Assembly: GCA_964429135.1 (NCBI GenBank)
Contig: CAYSAU010000013.1
Span: 36,312-100,311, forward strand
Direction of reading: 5' to 3'
Origin: CAZSDU01 sp964429135
GTDB taxonomy: Bacteria; Bacteroidota; Bacteroidia; Bacteroidales; FEN-979
Length of the DNA stretch: 64,000 bases
In this document: positions 42,664-51,648 of the stretch, in pieces
How positions within the stretch are numbered: the first letter of the stretch is position 1
How the letters are laid out: each line of letters begins with the position of its first letter
The notes under the pieces: model-generated
Databases searched by the model: none
Told to the model about the DNA's origin: nothing
What the model saw: only the letters and a program-made list of their open reading frames with translations
Position numbers and translations under genes: made by a program

Positions 42664-44217
42664 ATGAATCAACTATTTTACCGTTCGGTCCTAGTATTTT
42701 TTCTGATGATTGTTTTTTTTCCGGTAGCAGGACAGGATACTGTTAAAACAAATGGATTCCAACAATTTTTTTATCCTAACGGTAAACTTTCAAGTGAAGG
42801 AAATATGCAGGATGGTAAACCGAACGGATATTGGAAGTCTTATTATGAAAACGGTCACCTGAAATCAGAAGGGAACAGAAAAAATTTTGATGTTGACAGC
42901 ATTTGGAAATTTTACAATGAAGAAGGGAAACTTATCCTTGAGATCAATTATTCTAAGGGCAAAAAAAACGGGTTAAAGATCAGTTATCTTGAAAAAGAGA
43001 CTATCAAGGAAAATTTTAAAAATGATATTAAGGAAGGAATGACATATTATACTTATCCGGATGGTAAAATAAAACTTGAAATACCCTTTATCAAAGGATT
43101 AGAGCAAGGTTTTGGAAAAGAATATGCAAGCGATGGCACCATCATTACCCTGACAGAATACAAGCGTGGTTTTATTGTGGACCGTCAGCGGATCAACCGC
43201 AGGGATAAAAATAATTTAAAACAAGGTCGCTGGTACGACTTTTACGAAAACGGGAATATCCGCATGGAAGGAACTTACCGGGATGATAAAATGCATGGTT
43301 ATTTCAAGGAATACAATGAAAATGGTGATTTTCTGCGGATCAACAAATATGAGCATGGTGTACTGCTGAAGGATGCTGAAGAAATTCAAAAACTTGAGGT
43401 CAGAAATGAATATTATCCGGATGGAAAACTTAAAATAAGTGCCATGTTTCGCAATGATATCCCGGAAGGGATCAGAAGGGAATATAATCCCGAAGGGAGG
43501 ATAGAAAAAGCGTATCTTTACAAAAATGGTATTCTTTCAGGGGAAGGAATTATCCTGGAGGATGGAAACAAAGATGGTGCATGGAAAGAATATTATTCCG
43601 ATGGAAAAATCAAAGCAGAAGGAAACTATGAAAACGGTAAGCAGACGGGTGAGTGGAAATATTATTTTGAAACAGGCAGGCTGGAGCAAATCGGGAGGTT
43701 CAACAAACAAGGAAACCCTGACGGAAGGTGGAAATGGTTTTTTGAAAACGGACAATTATTACGGGAAGAAAATTACCACGGTGGTGTGCGTGACGGAATG
43801 CTGACCGAATATGATGAAACCGGAAAGATGATTACAGAAGGTGAATATGTCAACGGGCTGGAAGAGGGGTTGTGGTTTGAAATTACGGGGGATTATTTAT
43901 CGCGGGGAAGCTATCGTGACGGGATGAGGAATGGAAGCTGGTCAGGTTGGTATTTGTTCCGTAACGGGCAGAAAACAGATAGTGTTCTGAGTTTTACGGG
44001 CAATTATATCGAAGATTATCCAGATGGTAAGCATGTTTATTACTGGGATAATGGAAAAATCAGAGATGAAGGACTGTTTGTTATGGGGCGGAAAGAAGGA
44101 GAATGGATTAAAAATGAATATGATGGCAGTTTATTTATGGTGATTACGTATAAAAATGGTGTGGAAGTTCGTTATGATGGTGTGAAAATCAAACCTCCTT
44201 TTGAAAAAGAAGAATAA
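42664..44217 (+). CDS. Exported YwqK/MORN-repeat protein
   Basis: A signal peptide (RSVLVFFLMIVFFPVAGQ) precedes about 17 tandem repeats of roughly 23 residues with the core YxxGKxxxEGxxxxGKxxGxW. Clear copies are YPNGKLSSEGNMQDGKPNGYW, YENGNIRMEG and YSDGKIKAEG. These belong to the MORN_2/YwqK group, first named for a toxin-antitoxin-associated repeat but mostly of unknown function in Bacteroidota. The protein is 517 residues long, all repeats, and likely folds as an extended beta-ribbon in the periplasm or on the outside. No toxin gene lies beside it. A pseudouridine synthase gene starts 2 bp after the stop. Confidence 0.85.
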   Translation: MNQLFYRSVLVFFLMIVFFPVAGQDTVKTNGFQQFFYPNGKLSSEGNMQDGKPNGYWKSYYENGHLKSEGNRKNFDVDSIWKFYNEEGKLILEINYSKGKKNGLKISYLEKETIKENFKNDIKEGMTYYTYPDGKIKLEIPFIKGLEQGFGKEYASDGTIITLTEYKRGFIVDRQRINRRDKNNLKQGRWYDFYENGNIRMEGTYRDDKMHGYFKEYNENGDFLRINKYEHGVLLKDAEEIQKLEVRNEYYPDGKLKISAMFRNDIPEGIRREYNPEGRIEKAYLYKNGILSGEGIILEDGNKDGAWKEYYSDGKIKAEGNYENGKQTGEWKYYFETGRLEQIGRFNKQGNPDGRWKWFFENGQLLREENYHGGVRDGMLTEYDETGKMITEGEYVNGLEEGLWFEITGDYLSRGSYRDGMRNGSWSGWYLFRNGQKTDSVLSFTGNYIEDYPDGKHVYYWDNGKIRDEGLFVMGRKEGEWIKNEYDGSLFMVITYKNGVEVRYDGVKIKPPFEKEE

Positions 44218-44219
44218 AC

Positions 44220-44990
44220 ATGAAAATCCAGAAAAAGATCATAAAAAGAACACAAGAAACAAATCAAACTTTGATTCGGCTCAACAAATTCATTGCTAAT
44301 TCGGGAATATGTTCACGCCGGGAAGCTGATAAGCTGATTTCTACGGGTGCTGTAAAAATTAATGGGAAGGTAGTTACGGAACTGGGGACAAAAGTTTCGC
44401 CCACGGATAAGGTTCAATATGATGATCAGACCCTGAGCTGCGAAAAGCCACGATACCTTTTGCTCAATAAGCCCAAAGGATACATAACCACGGTTGACGA
44501 CCCCGAAGAGCGGAAGACGGTAATGGCTTTAATTGCCGGCGCCTGTAAGGAAAGAATTTATCCTGTCGGCCGACTTGATCGGAATACGACAGGGCTTCTT
44601 TTTTTTACGAATGATGGCATCATTGCCAAAAAACTTACTCATCCGCGTTACGGGATTAAAAAAATATACCATGTGGGATTGGATCATGCATTGACCAGGG
44701 TTGATTTTTTAAAAATCCAGGAAGGAATAACTCTAAATGATGGTTTCCTCAAGGTGGACAACATTGAATATGTTGGGGATGGTAAAGACAAGAAAGAAAT
44801 TGGCATTGAGCTTCACTCTGGCCAGAACCGTATTGTCAGGCGTATTTTTGAACATTTTGAATATAAAGTTGTTAAGCTTGACCGTGTTTATTATGCCGGT
44901 CTTACTAAAAAAAATATTCCAAGAGGGGAATGGCGTTTTCTTGAAGAACAGGAAATCAATATGTTAAAGATGATCAGTTCAAAATCCTGA
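44220..44990 (+). CDS. RluB/RsuA family pseudouridine synthase
   Basis: An S4 RNA-binding domain (about residues 17-65, RLNKFIANSGICSRREADKLI) precedes the catalytic domain with the motif YPVGRLDRNTTGLLFFTNDG, whose Asp is the catalytic residue. HPRYGIKKIYHVGLD and the RxVRRIFEHFEYKVVKLDRV block are typical. The 256 residues fit RluB/RluE/RsuA members, which modify 23S or 16S rRNA. Which uridine is modified cannot be told. It starts 2 bp after the repeat-protein stop and runs into the REC-PAS gene, suggesting one transcript. Confidence 0.92.
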   Translation: MKIQKKIIKRTQETNQTLIRLNKFIANSGICSRREADKLISTGAVKINGKVVTELGTKVSPTDKVQYDDQTLSCEKPRYLLLNKPKGYITTVDDPEERKTVMALIAGACKERIYPVGRLDRNTTGLLFFTNDGIIAKKLTHPRYGIKKIYHVGLDHALTRVDFLKIQEGITLNDGFLKVDNIEYVGDGKDKKEIGIELHSGQNRIVRRIFEHFEYKVVKLDRVYYAGLTKKNIPRGEWRFLEEQEINMLKMISSKS

Positions 44991-44998
44991 AGTTGGCC

Positions 44999-45832
44999 AT
45001 GCAAGCGATTAGTATTTACATTGTTGAAGATGAATTACTTATCTCAGCCAGTCTGAAATCACAGTTACAGAACTTTGGTTATCAGATATTGGGCGCAAGT
45101 ACAAGGGGAGAAACCTGCCTTCAGGAAGTGGAACAGTTAAGCAATGAAGGGAAGGAGCCTGAAATCATCCTGATGGATATTCACCTCAGGGGTCAGATGG
45201 ATGGTATAGAAACCGCAAGAAAAATCAACGAAAAATTCAACTGCGGTATTATTTTTCTGACCGGACAAAGCACCAAGGAAGTATATGAACGTTCTTTCAA
45301 GATTAAACCTTTCGGTTATTTGATTAAGCCGATTGATATGGAGCAAATGAAAATGACCATTGAAATTGCCGCCTATCAGCGAAACTTGGAACTTGAAAAC
45401 AAAGAATACCAGAAAAGCCTTGAAGCGCTTTTAAATATCCGTACCCGTGAAAAAAATGAGATCATGGATCTTTACCAGACCATTATTGAAAATTCTCCGA
45501 TAGGTCTGACGATTATGCAGGACGAAAGATTTGTCTATGCCAATCAAAGAACCGCAGAAATATTTGGATATTCTTTGGATGAATTTCTTTGTTTGACGAT
45601 TCAGGATATCATTGGTTTGTTACATCCAGAAGACCGGCAAAAAGTTATAGAGACATCAAAAGGACGTCTTGAGGGGCAAGAACTTCACCGGGGTATGTCG
45701 ATAAGGATAATCAGAAAAGATGGCCAGATTCGATGGCTTGAAACCAATGTAAAGACGATTTTATATAAAGGCAATCTGGCACTTCATCAAACATTTCTTG
45801 ATGTTACTGAATTTAAAATCAATCAATCATGA
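44999..45832 (+). CDS. Response regulator with PAS domain and no output domain (REC-PAS)
   Basis: The ATG at 44999 is preferred over a TTG two codons upstream. 277 residues. Residues 1-125 form a receiver domain with the acidic pair E10/D11, phospho-acceptor D60 in ILLMDIHL, the Thr of FLTGQS, and the Lys in KPFGYLIKPI. A helical linker follows (about 130-165), then one PAS domain (about 165-277) with IIENSPIGLTIMQ and EIFGYSLDEF, plus the start of a PAC motif. There is no kinase, DNA-binding or cyclase domain. Such proteins can act as phosphorelay intermediates or sensors. The 3' end overlaps the next gene's ATG by ATGA. Confidence 0.88.
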   Translation: MQAISIYIVEDELLISASLKSQLQNFGYQILGASTRGETCLQEVEQLSNEGKEPEIILMDIHLRGQMDGIETARKINEKFNCGIIFLTGQSTKEVYERSFKIKPFGYLIKPIDMEQMKMTIEIAAYQRNLELENKEYQKSLEALLNIRTREKNEIMDLYQTIIENSPIGLTIMQDERFVYANQRTAEIFGYSLDEFLCLTIQDIIGLLHPEDRQKVIETSKGRLEGQELHRGMSIRIIRKDGQIRWLETNVKTILYKGNLALHQTFLDVTEFKINQS

Positions 45833-47781
45833 TGTTCCGAAACTTTTTTTTCTTTATTTTTTTTCTGTTTGGGTTTTCTGCTATAGGCGCTGAGCCCATC
45901 CGGGATTTGTTAAATATTAACAAAGATGTTTCCAAATATCCCTCTGACAAACTTCTTATTCTTTTTGACAGCACGATTGTAGATGTTCAGGAATCGGGGC
46001 TGACTTATGTAAGGAGCCACAGCCTCACCCAAATACTGGATACTAAGGGAGCCAGGGAGTTAAGCGTGGTCAAATCCGGATATGATCCCCAGTCGGCCTT
46101 TGTGGACATTCAAAAAGCAGTGATTTATAAGAAAGACGGTTCTGAAGTTATTTTGGATGTGAATAAAGCCATGGATTATCCGGCTCCCGCAAGGGCTATT
46201 TACTGGGGTTCCAGGGAAATCATGCTTGAAATTGGACGGCTTGAACCTGGCGATGCGCTTGAAGTCATTCTTTTCCGCAAAGGATTTACTTATGCTTTAT
46301 TGAGTACAGAAGAAGAAGAGAAGTATATTCCGCCTATGCGGGGGCAATTTTATGATATTGTGGACTTTACTTCTGAACATCCGATACAAGTTAAGGTCTA
46401 TCAGGTTAAAATCCCCAAGGAAAAAACACTACAATATGAATTTTACCAGGGTGAAGTAAAAGTTTCCTCCTGGCTGGATAATGGTAAAATTTGTTATACT
46501 TTTTCCAAGAAAGATATTTTACCCATTAAAACAGAACCAAGGATGCTGGCCTTGTCTGATGTTGCCCCCAAATTATTATTATCTACCAGCCCTGACTGGA
46601 AAGCCAAGTCAAGCTGGTTTTATAAAGTGAATGAGGATTTTGGAAGCTTTGATGTTACTCCAGAAATTAAGGCAAAAGTGGATGAAATCCTGAAAGGAGC
46701 CAGCAGTGAAATGGATTCTGTATCCCGTCTGACCCATTGGTGTGGTGATGAAATCAGGTATTCGGGTATTTCTATGGGAACAGGCGAAGGATTTACCCTT
46801 CATAAAGGAGAAATGACGTTTACAGACCGTTGCGGAGTTTGCAAAGACAAGGCTGGCATGCTTATTACCATGCTCCGTGCAGCAGGTTTTCAATCCTATC
46901 CGGCCATGACTATGGCTGGTTCCCGAATCGATTATATTCCTGCCGATCAGTTCAACCATTGTGTGACAGTTGTCAAGCTTAGTGACGGAAAATATCACCT
47001 TCTTGATCCAACCTGGGTGCCATTTGTCAGGGAGCTTTGGTCGAGTGCCGAACAGCAACAGGAATACCTGATGGGGGTACCCGAAGGGGCTGATCTTGCC
47101 AGTACGCCTATTTCTGCCCCAGAAAATCATTATCTTAGAATTAACGGCCAGGCCGAACTCAGCACAGATGGATTGCTGAAAGGAAGGATTTCAATTACGG
47201 CCGAAGGACAATCGGATGCAGCAGTAAGGGGGCTTTTCAAATATTCCGCCCCCACGCAGTGGTTTCAGAATGTTGAAAGGGAAATTCTCAGACTCTGGCC
47301 ACAAGCCGTCGTTACCGGTATTGATTATTCAGATCCCGTTGAGTATCTTGGAAGTCAGATCAAGATTGAAATAGATTACAATATTCCGGGCTTCGCACTG
47401 ATCTCTGAAAATACCATGATGTTTGTTCCTGTTTCGGCCTCATTGATTTTTAAAAATTTCCAGGGTCAATTATCCTTTAATACCGGCCTAAAGGAAAGAA
47501 AATTTCCATTCCGCGACCGTTGCTCAAGACTGGTTGAGATATCGGAAACCATAAAACTTCCCCCATACAAGCAGACTTTCCGAATTCCCGGAAAGATAGA
47601 AAAAAGCGGTCAGGCAGCTTCTTTTTCAGGCGGATATCAGTTGAATGACGGAACGCTTATCTTCAACCTAAAAGCCAGTTTTGGAAAGCGGATATATAAT
47701 GCTGTTGACTGGCCGGAATTCAGGGATGTAGTAGAAGCCCAGAATAAATATTCTAAACAAGTTGTCGTCATTGAATTGTAA
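45829..47781 (+). CDS. DUF3857/transglutaminase-core exported protein
   Basis: 650 residues with a signal peptide (NFFFFIFFLFGFSAIGA). The N-terminal DUF3857 domain occupies about residues 30-230. A transglutaminase-like papain fold follows, with a complete putative triad: C338 in DRCGVCKDKAGML, H377 in QFNHCVTVV, and D393 in YHLLDPTW. The C-terminal 200 residues form a beta-rich domain seen in this family. Such proteins may process or crosslink extracytoplasmic proteins; the substrate is unknown. It starts with an ATGA overlap with the REC-PAS gene and is followed 23 bp later by a paralogue. Confidence 0.85.
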   Translation: MMFRNFFFFIFFLFGFSAIGAEPIRDLLNINKDVSKYPSDKLLILFDSTIVDVQESGLTYVRSHSLTQILDTKGARELSVVKSGYDPQSAFVDIQKAVIYKKDGSEVILDVNKAMDYPAPARAIYWGSREIMLEIGRLEPGDALEVILFRKGFTYALLSTEEEEKYIPPMRGQFYDIVDFTSEHPIQVKVYQVKIPKEKTLQYEFYQGEVKVSSWLDNGKICYTFSKKDILPIKTEPRMLALSDVAPKLLLSTSPDWKAKSSWFYKVNEDFGSFDVTPEIKAKVDEILKGASSEMDSVSRLTHWCGDEIRYSGISMGTGEGFTLHKGEMTFTDRCGVCKDKAGMLITMLRAAGFQSYPAMTMAGSRIDYIPADQFNHCVTVVKLSDGKYHLLDPTWVPFVRELWSSAEQQQEYLMGVPEGADLASTPISAPENHYLRINGQAELSTDGLLKGRISITAEGQSDAAVRGLFKYSAPTQWFQNVEREILRLWPQAVVTGIDYSDPVEYLGSQIKIEIDYNIPGFALISENTMMFVPVSASLIFKNFQGQLSFNTGLKERKFPFRDRCSRLVEISETIKLPPYKQTFRIPGKIEKSGQAASFSGGYQLNDGTLIFNLKASFGKRIYNAVDWPEFRDVVEAQNKYSKQVVVIEL

Positions 47782-47804
47782 TTTGAATCCATAACTAATT
47801 TCCA

Positions 47805-49634
47805 ATGAAAAATCTGATTTTGAGGCTATTTTTTTTATCCTTTATTTTTTCCAATTATGTACAAGCTCAGGATAAAAGCAGTGATGCCGTTTACTTATCC
47901 CTGTCCAAAGAATACACCCTGCATTCTGACGGAAGTATGGATTATCGTTTTAGTAAAAAGCAAAAGCTCCTGACTTATCGTTCCTTCCATAACCTCTACG
48001 GAGAAACTTTTATTGTTTATCATCCTGAATTTGAGCAATTGAAGATAAATGAAGTGTATACCGTTATGAAAGATGGGAAAAAAGTGTATGGTCCGGTAAA
48101 TGCGCTCAATGAGGTTTTACCGGGATTTGCTGCCAATGCCCCAGCCTATAATTCTTTACGCGAAATGGTGGTCACCCATATCGGACTTGAACGCGGAGCC
48201 ACGGTGAATCTTGACTATCAGATTCATTCTCAGAAAGGATTTTACCCAGCCCTGATGGGGAATGAACTTCTTTCGGAAACCGAACCCATTCAAGAATTGA
48301 AAATCAAAATCCGCATTCCTCAAAACAAAACCCTTTCATACCGGGTGATGAATATTCCTGACGTCGTGGAGAAAACCACAGAAGGCGACTATCAGGTTTA
48401 CACATGGATTTATACAAATTTACCCGCTATTTCTACTGAAGAAGCCCAAAGGGGAGGGTATGTGCTTTATCCCCGTTTACTTTTCAGCAGTTGTGGCAGC
48501 TTCGAAGAGATCCTGGCGACCCTGGTCGGGGAAAACGCTTTCCAGTTTGAAATCAATGAAGGAATAAAAAATGAAATTAATCATCTAAAATCTGAAAATC
48601 CTGATCCCGCTGAACTGTTACTCAAATTACAAGAGAAAGTGGTCAATGATCTCAGGTTATACCCTATTCCTCTGAAAGTTAGCGGGTATCATATTCGTCC
48701 TGCCATAGAGACCTGGAACAGCAATGGAGGAACGCCCGCAGAAAAAATGGTTTTACTGACTGCTTTGCTCCGCCATGCCGGGTTTAGCGCCGAACCTGTC
48801 TTCATCGCCAGATCTGGCATCATCGACGTAAGAGAGGGTAATTTATGTCCATTGGAAGATTTTGCCGTTAAAGTGGATTTCAAAGAGGAGGGTAGCATTT
48901 ATTTGTCGCCGGTTTTTCTTCAACAACAAAATTTAAAAGAAACTCTGCCCGACAGAACTTTTATTTCCATTGACAAGAAGGGGAAAGCAGGATTTTCCAA
49001 ATCCGGGAACCCGGAATTTAAAGCGGTGATACAGGTAACTTTACTTTGTTCCTCGGATCCAAAAATCACCGGAGAAATTTCCATATCACTAACCGGGGCA
49101 AGCAATCCTTTCCTTGGCCTGTTAAGGGATAAAAAGAAAATCCGGGATGCCTTAATCGGAAGTTTTTCGGCTGCGGACCTGAAAGATCTGAAAATTGAAA
49201 ATTCCAATTCCATTATGACCTTTCAATCCTATATTCTTCAGGCTGAAAAACCTTTTCGGCAGGACAGTATTTTTTATTTTTTTAATCTTCCAAGATTGAG
49301 TAACGGAATAGAAAGTCTTGGCATTCAAAGCCTTTCGTCAAAACGTGAAACATCTTTTGAGCTGAATGCTAAGTCCGAAGAAAATCTTGAATTTTCCATG
49401 ATACTTCCTGACAACATGGTAGTTGTAACTCCCCTTGAAAAGCTCAGTATATCCAATGATGCCGGGAATTTTTTACTGGATCTCCGCCTTGAAAAAGGAA
49501 AGCTGCGGGTCAAAAGGTCCATAAAGCTGAAAGAAAGAATCATTCGGCCTGAACAATATGCAGATTTCAAAGCCCTGATGGATGCCTGGAATAATCCAAG
49601 AAACAGAGAGATTGTATTTAAAAAGAGAAATTAA
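47805..49634 (+). CDS. DUF3857/transglutaminase-like exported protein, catalytic triad not preserved
   Basis: 609 residues with signal peptide (LILRLFFLSFIFSNYVQAQ). It has the same architecture as the preceding gene: N-terminal DUF3857, central transglutaminase-like fold, C-terminal beta domain. In the centre, the segment NGGTPAEKMVLLTALLRHAGF aligns with the paralogue's CGVCKDKAGMLITMLRAAGF, but the Cys position is Thr or neighbouring Pro. The His and Asp segments (FAVKVDF, IYLSPVF) likewise lack His and Asp. It is therefore likely a catalytically inactive partner or a binding protein. The last four bases TTAA are shared with the convergent dnaG stop. Confidence 0.8.
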   Translation: MKNLILRLFFLSFIFSNYVQAQDKSSDAVYLSLSKEYTLHSDGSMDYRFSKKQKLLTYRSFHNLYGETFIVYHPEFEQLKINEVYTVMKDGKKVYGPVNALNEVLPGFAANAPAYNSLREMVVTHIGLERGATVNLDYQIHSQKGFYPALMGNELLSETEPIQELKIKIRIPQNKTLSYRVMNIPDVVEKTTEGDYQVYTWIYTNLPAISTEEAQRGGYVLYPRLLFSSCGSFEEILATLVGENAFQFEINEGIKNEINHLKSENPDPAELLLKLQEKVVNDLRLYPIPLKVSGYHIRPAIETWNSNGGTPAEKMVLLTALLRHAGFSAEPVFIARSGIIDVREGNLCPLEDFAVKVDFKEEGSIYLSPVFLQQQNLKETLPDRTFISIDKKGKAGFSKSGNPEFKAVIQVTLLCSSDPKITGEISISLTGASNPFLGLLRDKKKIRDALIGSFSAADLKDLKIENSNSIMTFQSYILQAEKPFRQDSIFYFFNLPRLSNGIESLGIQSLSSKRETSFELNAKSEENLEFSMILPDNMVVVTPLEKLSISNDAGNFLLDLRLEKGKLRVKRSIKLKERIIRPEQYADFKALMDAWNNPRNREIVFKKRN

Positions 49635-51574
49635 CTTATAATGATCCGACCCAGCTTCCGATTGATTTCAATACTGGTTTTTTTTAACTGATGCCATTTT
49701 CCAAGCAGCAGTTGTTCTTCTTCTTCCAGACTTTTATCTTTGAGTTTTTTGCGGATCATTTCCATAGAGGCGGCTATTTTTTTTGCTTTAAAAGCTAACA
49801 GGGCATGTTCGACGTGGAGCAGCAGCCGCATTTCTTCAGTTTCGACGAGGATATTGTTTTTTGCCCAATTCAGGCTTAGCTCATAGGGTGTAAAGATCAG
49901 ATCCACCACCAGGCTGGAAAGCTCATGTTCCGGGTGAGTCAGAAGGGCGTTGCGATCGGGAGCTGAACCATTTTCTATCCCCTTTGCGTAAAAGGAAAAA
50001 ATTTTCTGGAAAAAAGGATTATCAAATTCAAGTTCATCGCGGAGAATATCATGGATTACCATATCGGCTACTAAAACCGGAATGGCATTTTCATGGGGAG
50101 AGGCCGGTGGAAGGTGGATGGTTTCGTGCCCATACAGGAGCAGGGTACGGATAATCTCTTTTTCTTGATATTCGGGCGAATCAGGATCAGTTTCCGCGAT
50201 TTGGGTAGGTGAAACTGAAGGTTCTTCCATTGTGGTGTTGGCGTTTTCTGAACCGGGGAGATTTTTCAGAAACTTCTTCCGAAGGATTTTATTCAGCTCA
50301 TTCATCAGTATCGCTTCCTGAATATTCATCAGGGAAGAACATTCTTTAACATAGAGTGAACGGGAAATGATATCAGGAATAAGGGCGATGGTATTGACAA
50401 TTTCCTTGATAAGAACGGCTTTTTTAATGGGATCATTACGAGTTTCTTCAAGGAGGAGGCGGGTTTTAAACAGGATAAAGTTCAGTGCATTATCCTGTAT
50501 AAAGGCCTCCACTTCAGAAGGGTGGTGGGTTTGGGCATAAGTATCCGGGTCTTCGCCATCTGGGAAAAGCACGATTTTTACGTTCATTCCCTGTTCTACG
50601 ATCATATCAATACCCCTGAAAGAAGCTTTGATCCCTGCGGGATCACCGTCATAGAGCAGGGTGATATTTGCTGTATAACGCTGGATCATCCTGATCTGAT
50701 CTCCGGTAAGGGAAGTTCCGGAAGAAGCGACCACATTAGTAATACCTGCCTGGTATAGGGAGATCACATCGGTATAACCTTCTACCAGGTAACAATTGTC
50801 TTTGGAAGAAATGGCATTTCCGGCAAAATAAATTCCATAAAGGGTTTTACTTTTATTATAGATTTCCGATTCCGGAGAGTTCACGTATTTCGCATTCGAT
50901 TTATCTCCCCCGAGGATTCTTCCGCCAAATCCCAAAATTCTTCCAGACGGGCTGTGGATAGGGAATATAACCCTGGAATGAAAACGGTCGTACAAACGGT
51001 TTTCTTTTTCCAGGGAAAGCCCGGTTTTGATGAGGAATTCCTTCTTATAGCCATGTTGAAGCGCGTATTCCGAAAAGGCATCCCATTTATCGGGACAAAA
51101 GCCTAGCTGGAATTTTCGGATCATATCTTCCCTAATGCCGCGTTCCCTGAAATAACTGATGCCGACTGATTTTCCTTCTTCTGTTTCGTTGAGGATATGT
51201 GAAAAATATTGCTGAGCGAAAAGGTTGAGGTTAAACAGGCTTTCTTTTTCCGTGATCTCCCGGAGTTGTTCCGGGGTCTGTTCCGCTTCCTCAATTTCGA
51301 TATTATATTTGCGTGCAAGATATTTCAAGGCTTCCGGATAGGTGAAATGCTCATGCTCCATCAGAAAATTGACAGCATTTCCAGCTTTCCCACATCCAAA
51401 ACATTTATAGATACCCTTGGCAGGAGAAACCGTGAACGAGGGTGTTTTTTCGTTGTGAAATGGACATAATCCAAGCAGGTTTACGCCTCGACGGCGGAGG
51501 GTGACGAAATCGCCGATCACTTCTTCGACACGGGTTGTCGTTATAATGTTATCTATGGTTTCGCGGGTGATCAT
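49631..51574 (-). CDS. dnaG: DNA primase
   Basis: DnaG makes RNA primers for lagging-strand synthesis. I place the start at the ATG at 51574 (MITRETIDNIITTTRVEEVIGDF), the usual DnaG N-terminus; the open frame extends 21 codons further without similarity. The zinc-binding domain reads CPFHNEKTPSFTVSPAKGIYKCFGCGKAGN. The catalytic TOPRIM region has FAGNAISSKDNCYLVEGYTDVISLYQAGI, then SLTGDQIRMIQRY and LLYDGDPAGIKASFRGID. The C-terminal helicase-binding domain is variable. About 647 residues, a normal size. It is divergent from the DUF362 gene and stands alone. Confidence 0.96.
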   Translation of the reverse strand: MITRETIDNIITTTRVEEVIGDFVTLRRRGVNLLGLCPFHNEKTPSFTVSPAKGIYKCFGCGKAGNAVNFLMEHEHFTYPEALKYLARKYNIEIEEAEQTPEQLREITEKESLFNLNLFAQQYFSHILNETEEGKSVGISYFRERGIREDMIRKFQLGFCPDKWDAFSEYALQHGYKKEFLIKTGLSLEKENRLYDRFHSRVIFPIHSPSGRILGFGGRILGGDKSNAKYVNSPESEIYNKSKTLYGIYFAGNAISSKDNCYLVEGYTDVISLYQAGITNVVASSGTSLTGDQIRMIQRYTANITLLYDGDPAGIKASFRGIDMIVEQGMNVKIVLFPDGEDPDTYAQTHHPSEVEAFIQDNALNFILFKTRLLLEETRNDPIKKAVLIKEIVNTIALIPDIISRSLYVKECSSLMNIQEAILMNELNKILRKKFLKNLPGSENANTTMEEPSVSPTQIAETDPDSPEYQEKEIIRTLLLYGHETIHLPPASPHENAIPVLVADMVIHDILRDELEFDNPFFQKIFSFYAKGIENGSAPDRNALLTHPEHELSSLVVDLIFTPYELSLNWAKNNILVETEEMRLLLHVEHALLAFKAKKIAASMEMIRKKLKDKSLEEEEQLLLGKWHQLKKTSIEINRKLGRIIIS

Positions 51575-51648
51575 GAGGATTAATCCTTCAGGCGAAGGTA
51601 GTAAAAACGTCCGGAAAAATTTTGTAATTTTATCCACAAATCTGAATT

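Noticed and set aside
42664..44217. Toxin-antitoxin system, suggested by the YwqK antitoxin family name
   Set aside because: No toxin gene is adjacent, the protein has a signal peptide and only repeats, and the repeat family is mostly unrelated to toxin-antitoxin function.
51630..51638. TTATCCACA, a perfect DnaA box upstream of dnaG and the DUF362 gene
   Set aside because: A single box is expected by chance in 64 kb and no others lie nearby, so no origin or DnaA regulation is claimed.
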